Assembly (NCBI GenBank): GCA_027318585.1 | Contig: DAHVOW010000003.1 | Coordinates: 1-64,000 of the forward strand | DNA: 64,000 nucleotides | From: Methanobacteriaceae archaeon | GTDB taxonomy: Archaea; Methanobacteriota; Methanobacteria; Methanobacteriales; Methanobacteriaceae | Reading direction: 5' to 3' | Shown here: one piece after another, positions 37,231 through 48,271 of the stretch | Layout of the letters: each line of letters starts with the position of its first letter | Position numbering within the stretch: the stretch's first letter is position 1 | Made by a program: the position numbers and the translations under genes | The notes under the pieces: model-generated | What the model was told of the DNA's origin: nothing | The model's input: only the letters and a program-made list of their open reading frames with translations | The model's database searches: none

Positions 37231-39966
37231 TCAACCTCTCCGACGAACCACAAATTTGCGCAGTTCTTCGGCCAGGAACATGATGGGGATGAAGCTAAGG
37301 ATGTAAAGCCACTCCCAAACTCCCAATGGTGTGGTTCCGAATATTCCCTGTAAGGGTGGAAGGTACATAATGGCCAGAAGCACCGCCACAGCAAACAGAA
37401 GCCCCCGGATTATCCATTTATTTTTAAACACTCCCAAACTAAAAACTGATGTTCTACTAGTCTGACATCCTAAGAGGTTCCCCATCTGGGCCATTACGAT
37501 GCCGGCAAAGACTATGGTGGTGGCCTTCAGGTATAGGGGATCAGTGAAGGATAATTGCTGCCCCCACTGCCACCCGCCGTTGAAGAGAACCCAGAAATAC
37601 CCGGACATCACCAGAAATGCCTCAATGAGTCCCAGGAACACATAACCACGCAGCACCACGCCCCGGTTAAGTAGACGATCCTTCTGGCTTCGTGGCGGTC
37701 TTTGCATCACATCCGACTCCGAGGGACCCACCCCTAGAGCCAGAGCCGGAACAGTGTCGGTTCCCAGATCGATGGCCAGGATCTGCATGACAGTGATGGG
37801 CAGAGGCACCCCGAAAAGAACCATAAGCACGAAGGGTATTATTTCCGCCGTTTCATGGGCGAAGATGTAAGTTATGAACTTGCGTATGTTCTCGTAGATG
37901 GTCCGGCCCTCGGTGATGGCGGTTACGATGGTGGCAAAGTTATCGTCGGTCAGGACCATGTCCGATGCTTCCTTCGCCACATCGGTACCAGTTATGCCCA
38001 TGGCCACCCCTATATCGGCCTTTCGCAGGGCGGGAGCATCATTAACCCCGTCGCCGGTCATGGCTACAATTTCATCCTCATCTTCCAGTAGGCTGGCGAT
38101 GCGCATCTTGTGCTCCGGAACTGCCCGGGCGAAGATCACGTTTTCTCCGGACATTAAAACATCCCGGACCTCTTCGTCACTCATCTGGTTTAAATCTTTA
38201 CCTTTAATGATCCGACAACCCTCACCCTTAATTATGCCCACTTCACGGGCTATGGCCTCAGCAGTAAGACCATAATCTCCGGTGATCATTATGATACGTA
38301 TACCGGCCTGCTGACAGTCCTTAACCGCATCATGAACCTCTGGTCGGGGTGGGTCCTGCATGGCCACCATACCCACCAGGGTCAGGTCCCTTTCCACTTC
38401 TTCCGGGGTGTAATCAGTTAGCTCCGGGGGAAGGTTTCGGTAGGCCATGGCCAGTATCCGCAGTCCCTGGGAGGCCAGTTCATCATGGACCTTCACTATA
38501 GTTTCTTTACCGGCTTCGGAGAGTGGTTGGGGTTCACCATCCACTGAAATAAAACTGGAAAGGCTTATAATCTTTTTAGGAGCTCCTTTAACGTATGCCA
38601 CCCGTTTATCAGGTTTCTGGTGGATGCTGCTCATGGATTTGCGATCGGAATCGAAGGGTAACTCCACAATCCGGGGAATGGTTTTCATCTCCTCCTGCCA
38701 GTTAAATCCAATTTTTTCGGCCGACACCAGTAGGGCTGCTTCAGTGGGGTCCCCCAAGACCTGCCACTTATCATCCCTGCCCTGGGGAGCTATCAGCTTG
38801 GCATCGTTACAGAACGATGCCGCCCGCATCAACAGCTTGATCTCCCGGATCTCATGGGAGTTTACCTCCTTCCCGTCACGTAAAAAGCTGCCTTCTGGCT
38901 CGTAGCCCGTCCCGCTGACCTCCACGAGTTCATAGGGTATCCATACCTGTCTTACGGTCATGGCGTTCTTGGTGAGGGTTCCGGTTTTATCAGTGCAGAT
39001 GATGGTGGTGGATCCCAAGGTTTCCACACTGGCCAGGCGTTTAATCAGAGCATTCTTCTGGGCCATTTTTTGTACCGAAGCAGCCAGGGATAGGGTTACA
39101 GTGGGGAGCAAACCCTCGGGAACGTTGGCCACGGTGAGGCCAATGGCGAAGATGAAGGCCACCGACAGGGGGAGTTCCACCAGCTGCACGTTAATCCCGA
39201 AGAGTACTAGGCCCAGTAAAACGGCGATGACTGCGATGACCCGGGTCAAACGGTTTAATTCTTTTTGGAGGGGACTAGGCTCCTCCTTCAACTCCTGGGT
39301 CAGGGCGGCGATCTGGTTAAACTCGGTTTCAGAGCCAGTGGCGAATACCACTGCCTTCCCTGACCCAGAGGCCATACTGGTCCCTGCGAAAACTAGGTTG
39401 GACATTTCCACGAAGGGTCGGTTCACATCCTTTATTTTATCTTCTACTTTACGTACTGGCCGGGATTCACCGGTCAGGGTGGAGCTATCCACCTTCATCT
39501 GGAATACCTCCACCAGCCGAGCGTCGGCAGAGATGTTATCTCCCTCTCCCAAAAGAAGCACATCCCCTGGAACTAGTTCTGCAGATAGGATCTCCTTACT
39601 TTTCCCCTCCCTTAGCACCTTGGCCCGGGAGGGTAGTATCTTCTTCAGGGCTTCAATGGCTTTTTCGGCCTGATATTCCTGCCAAAAACTAAAAACAGCG
39701 TTAATAATGATAACTGCAATGATAGCCGCCCCCAACTGGGGGCTTCCACTTAAAAAAGCTAAAAAACTGGCTGCCCATAGTAAAAGTGCCAGTAACTGAT
39801 ATAGGTTGGCTAAAAATTTGTATATTATAGGTTTTTGTTTAACTTCCTCAATCTGGTTGGGCCCGTATTGTTCTAATCTCTTCTGGGCTTCTTCTTCAGT
39901 TAAACCATTCTTGGAAGTGTTCATTTCCCCAAAAACTTCTTCAGGGCCAAGTTCGCTGATCAGCAT
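37231..39966 (-). CDS. P-type cation-transporting ATPase, Na+/K+-ATPase-like (type II)
   Basis: At 911 residues this is a full P-type ATPase: actuator TGES motif, phosphorylation site DKTGTLT with Asp326, nucleotide domain KGAP and hinge TGDGVNDAPAL. The M4 motif reads TVANVPEGLLPTVT, which resembles Na+/K+-ATPase-type (IIC) pumps rather than SERCA (AIPEGLP). Archaeal relatives of the Na,K-ATPase alpha chain are known. It probably exports Na+ or Ca2+. mthK and its small partner lie just downstream on the same strand, giving an ion-homeostasis neighbourhood. Confidence 0.9.
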   Translation of the reverse strand: MLISELGPEEVFGEMNTSKNGLTEEEAQKRLEQYGPNQIEEVKQKPIIYKFLANLYQLLALLLWAASFLAFLSGSPQLGAAIIAVIIINAVFSFWQEYQAEKAIEALKKILPSRAKVLREGKSKEILSAELVPGDVLLLGEGDNISADARLVEVFQMKVDSSTLTGESRPVRKVEDKIKDVNRPFVEMSNLVFAGTSMASGSGKAVVFATGSETEFNQIAALTQELKEEPSPLQKELNRLTRVIAVIAVLLGLVLFGINVQLVELPLSVAFIFAIGLTVANVPEGLLPTVTLSLAASVQKMAQKNALIKRLASVETLGSTTIICTDKTGTLTKNAMTVRQVWIPYELVEVSGTGYEPEGSFLRDGKEVNSHEIREIKLLMRAASFCNDAKLIAPQGRDDKWQVLGDPTEAALLVSAEKIGFNWQEEMKTIPRIVELPFDSDRKSMSSIHQKPDKRVAYVKGAPKKIISLSSFISVDGEPQPLSEAGKETIVKVHDELASQGLRILAMAYRNLPPELTDYTPEEVERDLTLVGMVAMQDPPRPEVHDAVKDCQQAGIRIIMITGDYGLTAEAIAREVGIIKGEGCRIIKGKDLNQMSDEEVRDVLMSGENVIFARAVPEHKMRIASLLEDEDEIVAMTGDGVNDAPALRKADIGVAMGITGTDVAKEASDMVLTDDNFATIVTAITEGRTIYENIRKFITYIFAHETAEIIPFVLMVLFGVPLPITVMQILAIDLGTDTVPALALGVGPSESDVMQRPPRSQKDRLLNRGVVLRGYVFLGLIEAFLVMSGYFWVLFNGGWQWGQQLSFTDPLYLKATTIVFAGIVMAQMGNLLGCQTSRTSVFSLGVFKNKWIIRGLLFAVAVLLAIMYLPPLQGIFGTTPLGVWEWLYILSFIPIMFLAEELRKFVVRRRG

Positions 39967-40056
39967 AGTTACACTTGAAACCTACCTCCCTACGATCTAA
40001 GAAATTCACTAAGAACTTTAACGAAAATTCTAACTAAATGGCTTTTTAAACATATT

Positions 40057-41244
<1,188 letters not shown>

Positions 41245-41358
41245 GATATCACTAGACTAAACTTTTAGTTTTTGAATTATTAAAACCTTATTTAATAGAG
41301 ATAGACCATATAAAATAAGTTAAAAAGTGGTGCTTGTTTATATCAGGGGATTTATTAC

Positions 41359-41982
41359 ATGTCCAAAATTTATTTAGTGGGAACCGGTCCAGGATCAGCA
41401 GATTATATCACGATTTTGGCCTTTAAAACCGTGAAACTGGCAAATGTACTGGTTGGCAGTAGAAGGGCCTTGCAACTATTCCCTGATTACCAGGGCGAAA
41501 CCCTGGAGCTCCGGGCCAGGAACATGGACGAGATGATGACTACATCTGTCAAATTGGCCCGGGAGGGAAATACAGTAGTGGTGTTATCCACTGGTGACCC
41601 CGGGTTCTCGGGGGTGCTAAAACCCATCCAGAAACTGGCCGGTGAATTGGAAGTGGAAGTGGTACCGGGTATCAGCTCCCTACAACTCTGCGCCGCCCGG
41701 TTACAGATACCCTGGGATGAGGCCAACCTCCTCACCCTGCATGGGAAGGGGAATTCAGCACCTATCCTGGACTTAATCGATAATGGAAGACCAACTATAG
41801 TGTTGCCCGACTTCCGCGTCCATGATCTGGCCCAGTACCTTCTGGATAATGGTGCTCTCCCCCAACGCCGAGTGGCGGTCGGTGAACGGTTAAGCTATCC
41901 TGATGAGAGGATCTTCCAGGGCACCCTGCAACAAGCGGCTAGCACCGAGTTCAGTTACCTGTGCGTGATGGTGATCTATTAG
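41359..41982 (+). CDS. cbiE: Cobalt-precorrin-7 (C5)-methyltransferase CbiE
   Basis: A tetrapyrrole methylase opens with KIYLVGTGPGSADYIT. It contains GDPGFSG and VVPGISSLQLCAARLQIPWD, both diagnostic of CbiE. It transfers methyl from S-adenosylmethionine to C5 of cobalt-precorrin-7 in anaerobic cobamide synthesis, which methanogens need for methyltransferases. It stands alone, with no other cbi genes nearby. Confidence 0.92.
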   Translation: MSKIYLVGTGPGSADYITILAFKTVKLANVLVGSRRALQLFPDYQGETLELRARNMDEMMTTSVKLAREGNTVVVLSTGDPGFSGVLKPIQKLAGELEVEVVPGISSLQLCAARLQIPWDEANLLTLHGKGNSAPILDLIDNGRPTIVLPDFRVHDLAQYLLDNGALPQRRVAVGERLSYPDERIFQGTLQQAASTEFSYLCVMVIY

Positions 41983-42043
41983 CTGGGATTAAAAAAAATC
42001 GTATTAAAATAATTATCTATTAAAAAAAGGTAAGGAAGGAGCC

Positions 42044-43027
42044 CTATTTAGCGGGCACTGGTTCTTCGTCACGGTAAAGTATCTGGGCCACGCCTCGCAG
42101 ACGGTCAATACCCTTCACTTCCTCCTCGAATAGCGGGATCTGAGCGATTACCTGGTTACCGAATTTTTGTTTAATGGTCTCCAGACGTTTTTCCTGGATT
42201 TTACGCCGGGCCCGGCAGAAGTCACAATCCGCCTCTTCCGGCTGGATCTGGTTAACTATAACGCCATCCGCAAACATGTTGTACTTTTTAAGAGCCTCCA
42301 TGGCCCGTTCTGATTCGTAGATGGACATTTCCTCAGGAATAACCACCATCTTGAATGAGGTACGGTTGGGATCTGATAAAACTCCCCTGGCAGCTCTTAT
42401 CTGCTTTTTACTTTCTTCCATGTCTTCTAAGGCCCGGTCTTCCTCTTCCTCATCCCCCATGAAGGGCATGATGTTCTTGAAGGCCTTGGCCATACTACCT
42501 ACCTGGCGGCGGACTTTGATCATCTTTCCCACCCAGCTGTCCATCATCTCGGGGAAGGATAACAAACGCAGGGTATGGCCGGTGGGTGCGGTGTCGAAGA
42601 TAACGATGTCGTACTCGTCAGTGTTCATATACTGGAGGAAACGGTCGAAAGCCGCGGTTTCATCTATACCTGGGGCCATACTGGCCATATCCATCTGATC
42701 CTCCATCATTCCCATATCCATACCTGGATTAAGGGCTTGCTGCTCCTTCATTTTGGCCTGATACTCCTTCATAGCTACTTCAGGATCGGTCTGAGCCGCG
42801 AAAAGGTTTTCAGCTATGGGTGTGGGTTCATGCCCTATATTTCTCTCAAAAGAGTCTGAAAGGGAGTGAGCCGGGTCGGTAGATACGATGAGAGTTTTTT
42901 TACCCTCATCTGCCAACCATAAAGCGGTTGCTGCTGATACCGTGGTCTTACCCACCCCACCTTTACCTCCTATGAATACGAAGGTGGTTTTTCCTTTGTT
43001 GAATCGGAACAAGTCTTTAAATGCCAT
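42044..43027 (-). CDS. ArsA / Get3 (TRC40) family ATPase
   Basis: The deviant P-loop is GGKGGVGKTT; switch regions follow (STDPAHSLSDSF, IFDTAPTGHTLRLLSFPE). A Met-rich stretch (MDMGMMEDQMDMASM) in the middle resembles the tail-anchor binding region of Get3. A CxxC (CDFC) near the C-terminus matches the zinc-binding dimer motif of Get3. It probably delivers tail-anchored membrane proteins. The ATG at 43027 has GGAGG eight bases upstream, so that start is preferred to 43042. Confidence 0.9.
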   Translation of the reverse strand: MAFKDLFRFNKGKTTFVFIGGKGGVGKTTVSAATALWLADEGKKTLIVSTDPAHSLSDSFERNIGHEPTPIAENLFAAQTDPEVAMKEYQAKMKEQQALNPGMDMGMMEDQMDMASMAPGIDETAAFDRFLQYMNTDEYDIVIFDTAPTGHTLRLLSFPEMMDSWVGKMIKVRRQVGSMAKAFKNIMPFMGDEEEEDRALEDMEESKKQIRAARGVLSDPNRTSFKMVVIPEEMSIYESERAMEALKKYNMFADGVIVNQIQPEEADCDFCRARRKIQEKRLETIKQKFGNQVIAQIPLFEEEVKGIDRLRGVAQILYRDEEPVPAK

Positions 43028-43256
43028 CAAATCTTCCTCCATTATATTTCACTAAAAAATTCTAAAGAATCAGCCTAATTTTCTAGTTAAGATACTCTCA
43101 TACCTCTAGACTAATCCTATGTAAATCAGTGGACATATAAAAATTGTGCAACATCCATATTAGGATAATGACATATAATAAAACCTTGCTTAGGACCCTT
43201 ACCTAAACACATCCCAATCCTAAATGGACTCTAAAAAATTTATATTCACTTCCGAG

Positions 43257-43274
43257 GGATATAAAAGTATAAAA
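43257..43274 (+). promoter_or_regulatory. TATA-like promoter of the nadE operon
   Basis: GGATATAAAAGTATAAAA offers two overlapping TATA-like boxes about 40-55 bases before the nadE start. The divergent arsA-like gene starts at 43027, and the spacer between holds no other coding sequence. Confidence 0.4.
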
Positions 43275-43311
43275 CCATTAAAACTAAATAATTCACTCCG
43301 CTGGTGATCCC

Positions 43312-44121
43312 ATGGCTCAAGATAACCTGATAATACCGGAAATAGATGTTGATAAGACTCTGAGGAACATATCCAATTTCATTGAGTACTCTCTAATAGA
43401 GTCCAATGCACAGGGGCTGGTCATAGGCCTTAGTGGAGGGCTGGATTCATCCACCGCAGCCATTATATCTGCCGGTGTGGTTAATCCGGAGAAAATACTG
43501 GCCCTGGTCATGCCTACCACCAGCACCCCTTCCAGGGATGTGGAGGATGCGGTGGAGCTGGCCAAGGGATTGGGAATAAAATATAAAGTACTGGACCTGG
43601 ATCCTCTCCTGGCACCGGTGGAGAACATCTGCCAGGGAGGCTTGAATGAAGAAAACATAAAACTGGCCCAGGCTAATCTCAAAGCACGGCTGAGGATGAT
43701 GATCCTCTACTACCATGCTAACGCCCTGAACCGGCTGGTGTTGGGTACGGGTAACCGTACCGAACTGCTGGTGGGGTACTTCACCAAATATGGGGATGGA
43801 GGGGCGGATATCCTCCCCTTGGGGAATTTGTACAAAACTGATGTACGTCACCTGGCCCGGTACTTATCTATACCGATTTCCATTCTGGATAAAAAGCCTA
43901 CTGCGGGATTATGGCCTGGTCAAACTGATGAAGAGGATTTAGGGATTACTTACGAGCTTTTGGACAGAATACTCTACCTGCTGGTCGATGAAAAAATGGA
44001 TGATGATGATGTGGCCGTTAATCTGGGTATTAGCTCTAGAAAAGTGGTTAAGGCAAGGATCATGATGCAACAGGCACAGCACAAACTGCAAACACCTCCC
44101 ATTGCCGAAATAGAAAGATGA
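43312..44121 (+). CDS. nadE: NH3-dependent NAD+ synthetase
   Basis: The PP-loop SGGLDSST is at residues 42-49. GTGNRTE and a metal/ATP loop around FTKYGDGGADILPLG follow, all typical of NadE. It adenylates deamido-NAD and amidates it with ammonia; no glutaminase domain is present. Length (269 residues) fits. Its stop overlaps the cutA start (ATGA). Confidence 0.95.
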   Translation: MAQDNLIIPEIDVDKTLRNISNFIEYSLIESNAQGLVIGLSGGLDSSTAAIISAGVVNPEKILALVMPTTSTPSRDVEDAVELAKGLGIKYKVLDLDPLLAPVENICQGGLNEENIKLAQANLKARLRMMILYYHANALNRLVLGTGNRTELLVGYFTKYGDGGADILPLGNLYKTDVRHLARYLSIPISILDKKPTAGLWPGQTDEEDLGITYELLDRILYLLVDEKMDDDDVAVNLGISSRKVVKARIMMQQAQHKLQTPPIAEIER

Positions 44122-44447
44122 GGATATTGTATATGTATTCCCTGATTTACATAACTACCTCCGGAGAGGAGGAATCGAAAAAAATAGCTAAAATTCTACT
44201 GGAAGAGAGAATTGCAGCCTGCGCCAATATCATACCCTCCATGGTGTCCTTCTACTGGTGGGAGGGTGAAATTGAGGAAGATAACGAGTCCATCCTCCTC
44301 CTGAAAACCCGTTCCGATAAACTGGATATCCTGATAAGGCGGGTTAAGGATATACATAGTTATGACCTACCCTGCATACTAGAAATATCCGTCCAGAATG
44401 GTTCGGAGGATTATCTGCAATGGTTAGAGGATTCATTAAAGGGGTAA
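44118..44447 (+). CDS. cutA: CutA1 divalent ion tolerance protein
   Basis: The protein matches CutA1 from YSLIYITTSGEEESKKIAKILLEERIAACANIIP through YWWEGEIEEDNE to the terminal region EISVQNGSEDYLQWLEDSL. CutA1 forms a very stable trimer of ferredoxin-like folds and has been linked to copper tolerance, though its function remains unclear. The start may be at 44118 (overlapping nadE) or ATG at 44133. Confidence 0.93.
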   Translation: MRILYMYSLIYITTSGEEESKKIAKILLEERIAACANIIPSMVSFYWWEGEIEEDNESILLLKTRSDKLDILIRRVKDIHSYDLPCILEISVQNGSEDYLQWLEDSLKG

Positions 44448-44490
44448 TCTAAATAACACGTTATTTTATTAATTTTATGGCGGTGATTGA

Positions 44491-47346
44491 TTGACAGCTA
44501 CCGATATGGAAACTAAGTGGCAGAGAAAGTGGCAAGAAGCAAAAATATTTCACTCTAATCCTGATAAAAGGGAGAAACTTTTTTTAACCGTGGCCTATCC
44601 CTACCCCAGTGGGGCCATGCACGTGGGTCATGGAAGAACCTATACCGTACCTGATGTTTACGCCAGATTCAAGAGGATGCAAGGCTATAATGTCCTTTTC
44701 CCAATGGCCTGGCACGTAACCGGGGCGCCCGTAATTGGCATAGCCAAGCGTATAGAAAGACAGGACCCCTGGACTCTCAATATTTATAAAAACGTACATA
44801 AAGTACCTGATGAAGAACTGAGCCGGTTCACTGATCCCCACTACATCGTGGAATATTTCAGCAGTGAGTACCGTGAGGTTATGACCCGGCTGGGTTATTC
44901 CATCGACTGGAGAAGGGAGTTCAAGACCCTGGATCCCCACTACCAGAAGTTCATCAGCTGGCAGTTCAGGAAACTTAAAGGAAAGGGGCTGGTCCGTATC
45001 GGAGCCCACCCCGTGAAGTACTGTCCCGAGTGCCAGAACCCGGTGGGGGACCACGACCTCCTGGAGGGGGAAGGGGTAGGTATCAACGAGTTAACCCTGG
45101 TTAAATTCCGGTTCGGTGACTCCTATCTGGTGGCCGCCACCTTCCGGCCAGAAACCCTCTTCGGAGCTACTAACTTATGGATAAATCCAGAAGAAGAGTA
45201 CATTATGGTGAAATATCAGGATGAGGATTGGATAATAAGTAAAAAGTCCTTTGACAACCTGGTGAATCAGAAGGATGTAGAAATAACTGGAGCTGTGGAC
45301 CCGGTGGGGCTGATCGGACAGTACGCACAAAATCCCATCACCGGGAAAGAACTGATAATCCTCCCGGCCTCATTTGTGGATCCGGAGTACGCCACGGGAG
45401 TGGTTTATTCCGTACCCGCCCACGCCCCGGCGGATTACATAGCCCTGATGGACCTTAAAAATGATGCCGATACCCTGGAAAAGTACAAAATCCGGGATAA
45501 AGTGGAAAATATTCAACCTATTGGGCTGATACGGCTGGATGGATTCGGTGAACATCCGGCTGTGGAAATGGTGGCCCGGATGGGGGTGAAAAGTCAAGCG
45601 GATCCTAAACTCCCCGAGGCCACCAACGAGATGTACAAACTGGAACACGCCAAGGGAGTAATGGATGAGCATATAACCGACTACGCAGGGATGAAGGTGC
45701 CTGAAGCTCGGGACGCGGTTATCGAGATGCTCGTGGTATCTGGTCAGGGCGATAAGATGCATGAATTCGCCGAGCGACCGGTGATATGCCGTTGCGGTGG
45801 TAAATGTGTGGTCAAGATCCTGGAAGACCAGTGGTTTCTCAAATACTCAGACCAGGAGTGGAAAAAATCCACTCTAGACTGTCTGAACCACATGAACGCC
45901 GTCCCCGAGGAAATACGCCATAACTTTGACTATTTCATCAACTGGCTGCATGACTGGGCCTGCTCCCGCAGGATAGGTCTGGGAACCCTTCTACCCTGGG
46001 ACCAACAATGGTTAATCGAGCCCTTAAGCGACTCTACCATCTACATGGCCTACTACGCCATCGCCACCCACATCAAAAAGATGGATTCCGAGAAACTGAA
46101 CGATGCCTTCTTCGACGGAGTCTTTCTAGATGCAGAATACCCTGAATCCAGCCAGGAATTCCTGGATACTAAAAATGAATTCAACTACTGGTATCCTCTG
46201 GACTGGAGACTATCCGCCAAGGACCTGGTAGGCAACCACCTTTCCTTCCACCTGTTCCACCACGCGGCCATATTCCCCCGAGAAAAATGGCCACAGGGAA
46301 TAGTGGTGTTTGGAATGGGCCTTCTGGAGGGTCATAAAATGTCCTCTTCCAAGGGTAACATCGTACTGCTGGAGGATGCCATCCAAACCCACGGCGCCGA
46401 TGTGGTGCGCCTGTTTTTAATGTCCTCCGCCGAGCCCTGGCAGGACTTTGATTGGAGAGAGAAGGAAGTAATCGGCACTAAAAAACGTCTGGAGTGGTTC
46501 CTGGAATTCGCAGACCGTGTTGACCAGCTGCACGGCTCCCAGATACAGTTAAAAGATCATGTGCAGCCTCCGGAGGTCAGCCGAGCCATAAACGCCTGGA
46601 TGATTAGTCAGGTCAATCAGAGGGTTAAAGACGCCACCCAGGCCCTGGAGGGATTCCAAACCAGAAAGGCACTTCAGGAATCTCTCTTCCTGTTTAAGAA
46701 GGATATTGACCATTATCTGTACCGAGTTGATTCTCAAATGAAGGATCCGGTTCTGAAAAGAGAGATAGCAGAGGTATTGGCCTACGTCTTGGGAATCTGG
46801 ATACGATTACTCTCACCTTTCACTCCCCATGCTTCAGAGGAACTGTGGGAACGACATGGTGGTGATGGATTTGCATCAGAGGCTCCCTGGCCGGAGTATA
46901 GCCTGGAGTTAATCGATGAAGAGGTGCAGAAGGGTGAAGAGATCATACAGGGACTGGCCGATGACATCCGAGAAATAAAGAAGATCACCAAATCCCAGCC
47001 TCAGAAGATTCACATCTACCTGGCACCAGAGTGGAAATGGAAGGTATTCGAAATTGCCAAACAAGTGGGTAAACCCGATATTGGCAGTATAATGCGCCAG
47101 GCCATCCAGGATAACGTACATGATGATAAAAAGGAACTATCCGGCTTTGCCCAGAAGATCGCCCGGGAGATGACCCGTATTAACTACGTGGGGTGGGTGA
47201 ACGAGTACCAACTCATAAGTGACTCCCTGGATTACCTGAGCCAGCAATCTGAAGCCGAGGTAAAAGTGCACCAGGACGCGGGTTATGATCCCCAGAACAA
47301 GGCCAGAAATGCCTTACCCTACAAACCAGCCATTTATCTGGAGTAA
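44491..47346 (+). CDS. leuS: Leucyl-tRNA synthetase, archaeal type
   Basis: The class I signatures are PYPSGAMHVGHGRTYT (HIGH, as HVGH) and KMSSSKGN (KMSKS, as KMSSS). The CP1 editing domain includes TFRPETLFG. A zinc-like Cys pair appears in YCPEC. Length of 951 residues matches archaeal/eukaryotic LeuRS. The TTG at 44491 follows GGTGAT closely; the ATG at 44506 is the alternative. It sits 43 bases after cutA and may be co-transcribed. Confidence 0.95.
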   Translation: MTATDMETKWQRKWQEAKIFHSNPDKREKLFLTVAYPYPSGAMHVGHGRTYTVPDVYARFKRMQGYNVLFPMAWHVTGAPVIGIAKRIERQDPWTLNIYKNVHKVPDEELSRFTDPHYIVEYFSSEYREVMTRLGYSIDWRREFKTLDPHYQKFISWQFRKLKGKGLVRIGAHPVKYCPECQNPVGDHDLLEGEGVGINELTLVKFRFGDSYLVAATFRPETLFGATNLWINPEEEYIMVKYQDEDWIISKKSFDNLVNQKDVEITGAVDPVGLIGQYAQNPITGKELIILPASFVDPEYATGVVYSVPAHAPADYIALMDLKNDADTLEKYKIRDKVENIQPIGLIRLDGFGEHPAVEMVARMGVKSQADPKLPEATNEMYKLEHAKGVMDEHITDYAGMKVPEARDAVIEMLVVSGQGDKMHEFAERPVICRCGGKCVVKILEDQWFLKYSDQEWKKSTLDCLNHMNAVPEEIRHNFDYFINWLHDWACSRRIGLGTLLPWDQQWLIEPLSDSTIYMAYYAIATHIKKMDSEKLNDAFFDGVFLDAEYPESSQEFLDTKNEFNYWYPLDWRLSAKDLVGNHLSFHLFHHAAIFPREKWPQGIVVFGMGLLEGHKMSSSKGNIVLLEDAIQTHGADVVRLFLMSSAEPWQDFDWREKEVIGTKKRLEWFLEFADRVDQLHGSQIQLKDHVQPPEVSRAINAWMISQVNQRVKDATQALEGFQTRKALQESLFLFKKDIDHYLYRVDSQMKDPVLKREIAEVLAYVLGIWIRLLSPFTPHASEELWERHGGDGFASEAPWPEYSLELIDEEVQKGEEIIQGLADDIREIKKITKSQPQKIHIYLAPEWKWKVFEIAKQVGKPDIGSIMRQAIQDNVHDDKKELSGFAQKIAREMTRINYVGWVNEYQLISDSLDYLSQQSEAEVKVHQDAGYDPQNKARNALPYKPAIYLE

Positions 47347-47455
47347 AAATATTCTGTCTGCAGATGTAGAATATAGAACTTCATTCAAAAGTAAGGAAAT
47401 AATTTAATATATTTTCTTATTTTTTGAGAATCAACATAGCAAATTTTAAGTAATT

Positions 47456-47479
47456 AGTTATAAGTTATAACTTATAACT
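47456..47479. repeat. Perfect 24-bp palindrome at the end of the FAH gene
   Basis: AGTTATAAGTTA is followed directly by its exact reverse complement TAACTTATAACT. The element overlaps the stop codon of the minus-strand FAH gene by two bases and faces convergent leuS. It may act as a terminator or as a protein site. Confidence 0.6.
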
Positions 47480-48254
47480 AAATGCTTTTTTTAACCAAGT
47501 TTCTCAGAGTCCCCACACCCTCCACCGCAGCCTCTGCCACATCTCCCACTTGTAATTGGCCCACTCCGGGTGGGGTGCCGGTGGCGATGACGTCGCCAGG
47601 GTTTAGAGTCATGATGTGTGATATGAAGCTGAAAAGTTCTTCCACAGGGAAGATCATGTTTCTGGTGTTGGAGTTTTGTTTCAACTCTCCGTTAACCCGC
47701 ATGGAAATCCTCTGGTTAGCAGGGTCCAGGTCGGTCTCCATCCAGGGACCTAAAGGACAGAAAGTGTCAAAACTCTTGGCCCGGGTCCACTGACCATCTT
47801 TTTGCTGCAAATCACGGGCAGTAACGTCGTTAAGCACGGTGTAACCAGCGATATAGTTGGAAGCATCGTCCGCAGAAATTTTATGGGCGTTCTGGCCTAC
47901 GATAACCGCTAGCTCCGCCTCATAGTCCACCTGCCGGGACTCGGGTGGGTAGATGATGGGATCAGCAGGGCCAATAACTGTGGTAGGGGGCTTTAAAAAC
48001 AGCACCGGTTCATCTGGAAGATCCATATCCAGTTCAGCGGCATGGTCCTGGTAATTCAAACCCACACAGACCACCTTAGAAGGATATATTGGGGGGAGGA
48101 TTTTAACATCCTCCAGGGAGTAGGATTTACCTAGTTCTGGGCAGGAACGGGTGTAAAAAAGATTTTGGGAGTTAGATACAACTTCGTAGACTACTTCATT
48201 TTTTAAAATTCCAAATACTTCTTTATTATTTTGTTGAAACCTTAAAATTTTCAT
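47478..48254 (-). CDS. Fumarylacetoacetate hydrolase family protein
   Basis: FAH-fold motifs are VVCVGLNYQDHAAEL, LFLKPPTTVIGP, the metal-binding Glu residues in DYEAELAVIVG, and the late DVIATGTPPGVG. These enzymes hydrolyse or decarboxylate diketo acids; archaeal members may act on acylpyruvates or oxaloacetate. The substrate is not known here. It is followed upstream by hisG with a 17-base gap. Confidence 0.9.
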   Translation of the reverse strand: MKILRFQQNNKEVFGILKNEVVYEVVSNSQNLFYTRSCPELGKSYSLEDVKILPPIYPSKVVCVGLNYQDHAAELDMDLPDEPVLFLKPPTTVIGPADPIIYPPESRQVDYEAELAVIVGQNAHKISADDASNYIAGYTVLNDVTARDLQQKDGQWTRAKSFDTFCPLGPWMETDLDPANQRISMRVNGELKQNSNTRNMIFPVEELFSFISHIMTLNPGDVIATGTPPGVGQLQVGDVAEAAVEGVGTLRNLVKKSI

Positions 48255-48271
48255 GTAACCCTCTGGTTGAT

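Noticed and set aside
38960..39673. Plus-strand frame of 237 codons opposite the P-type ATPase
   Set aside because: The opposite strand encodes the TGES, PEGL and DKTGT region. The plus frame is Ser/Arg-rich without motifs, as expected for a shadow.
42044..43027. Arsenical pump ATPase ArsA
   Set aside because: There is a single ATPase domain with a Met-rich segment and a CxxC as in Get3, and no arsB or arsR nearby, so a Get3/TRC40-like role is favoured.
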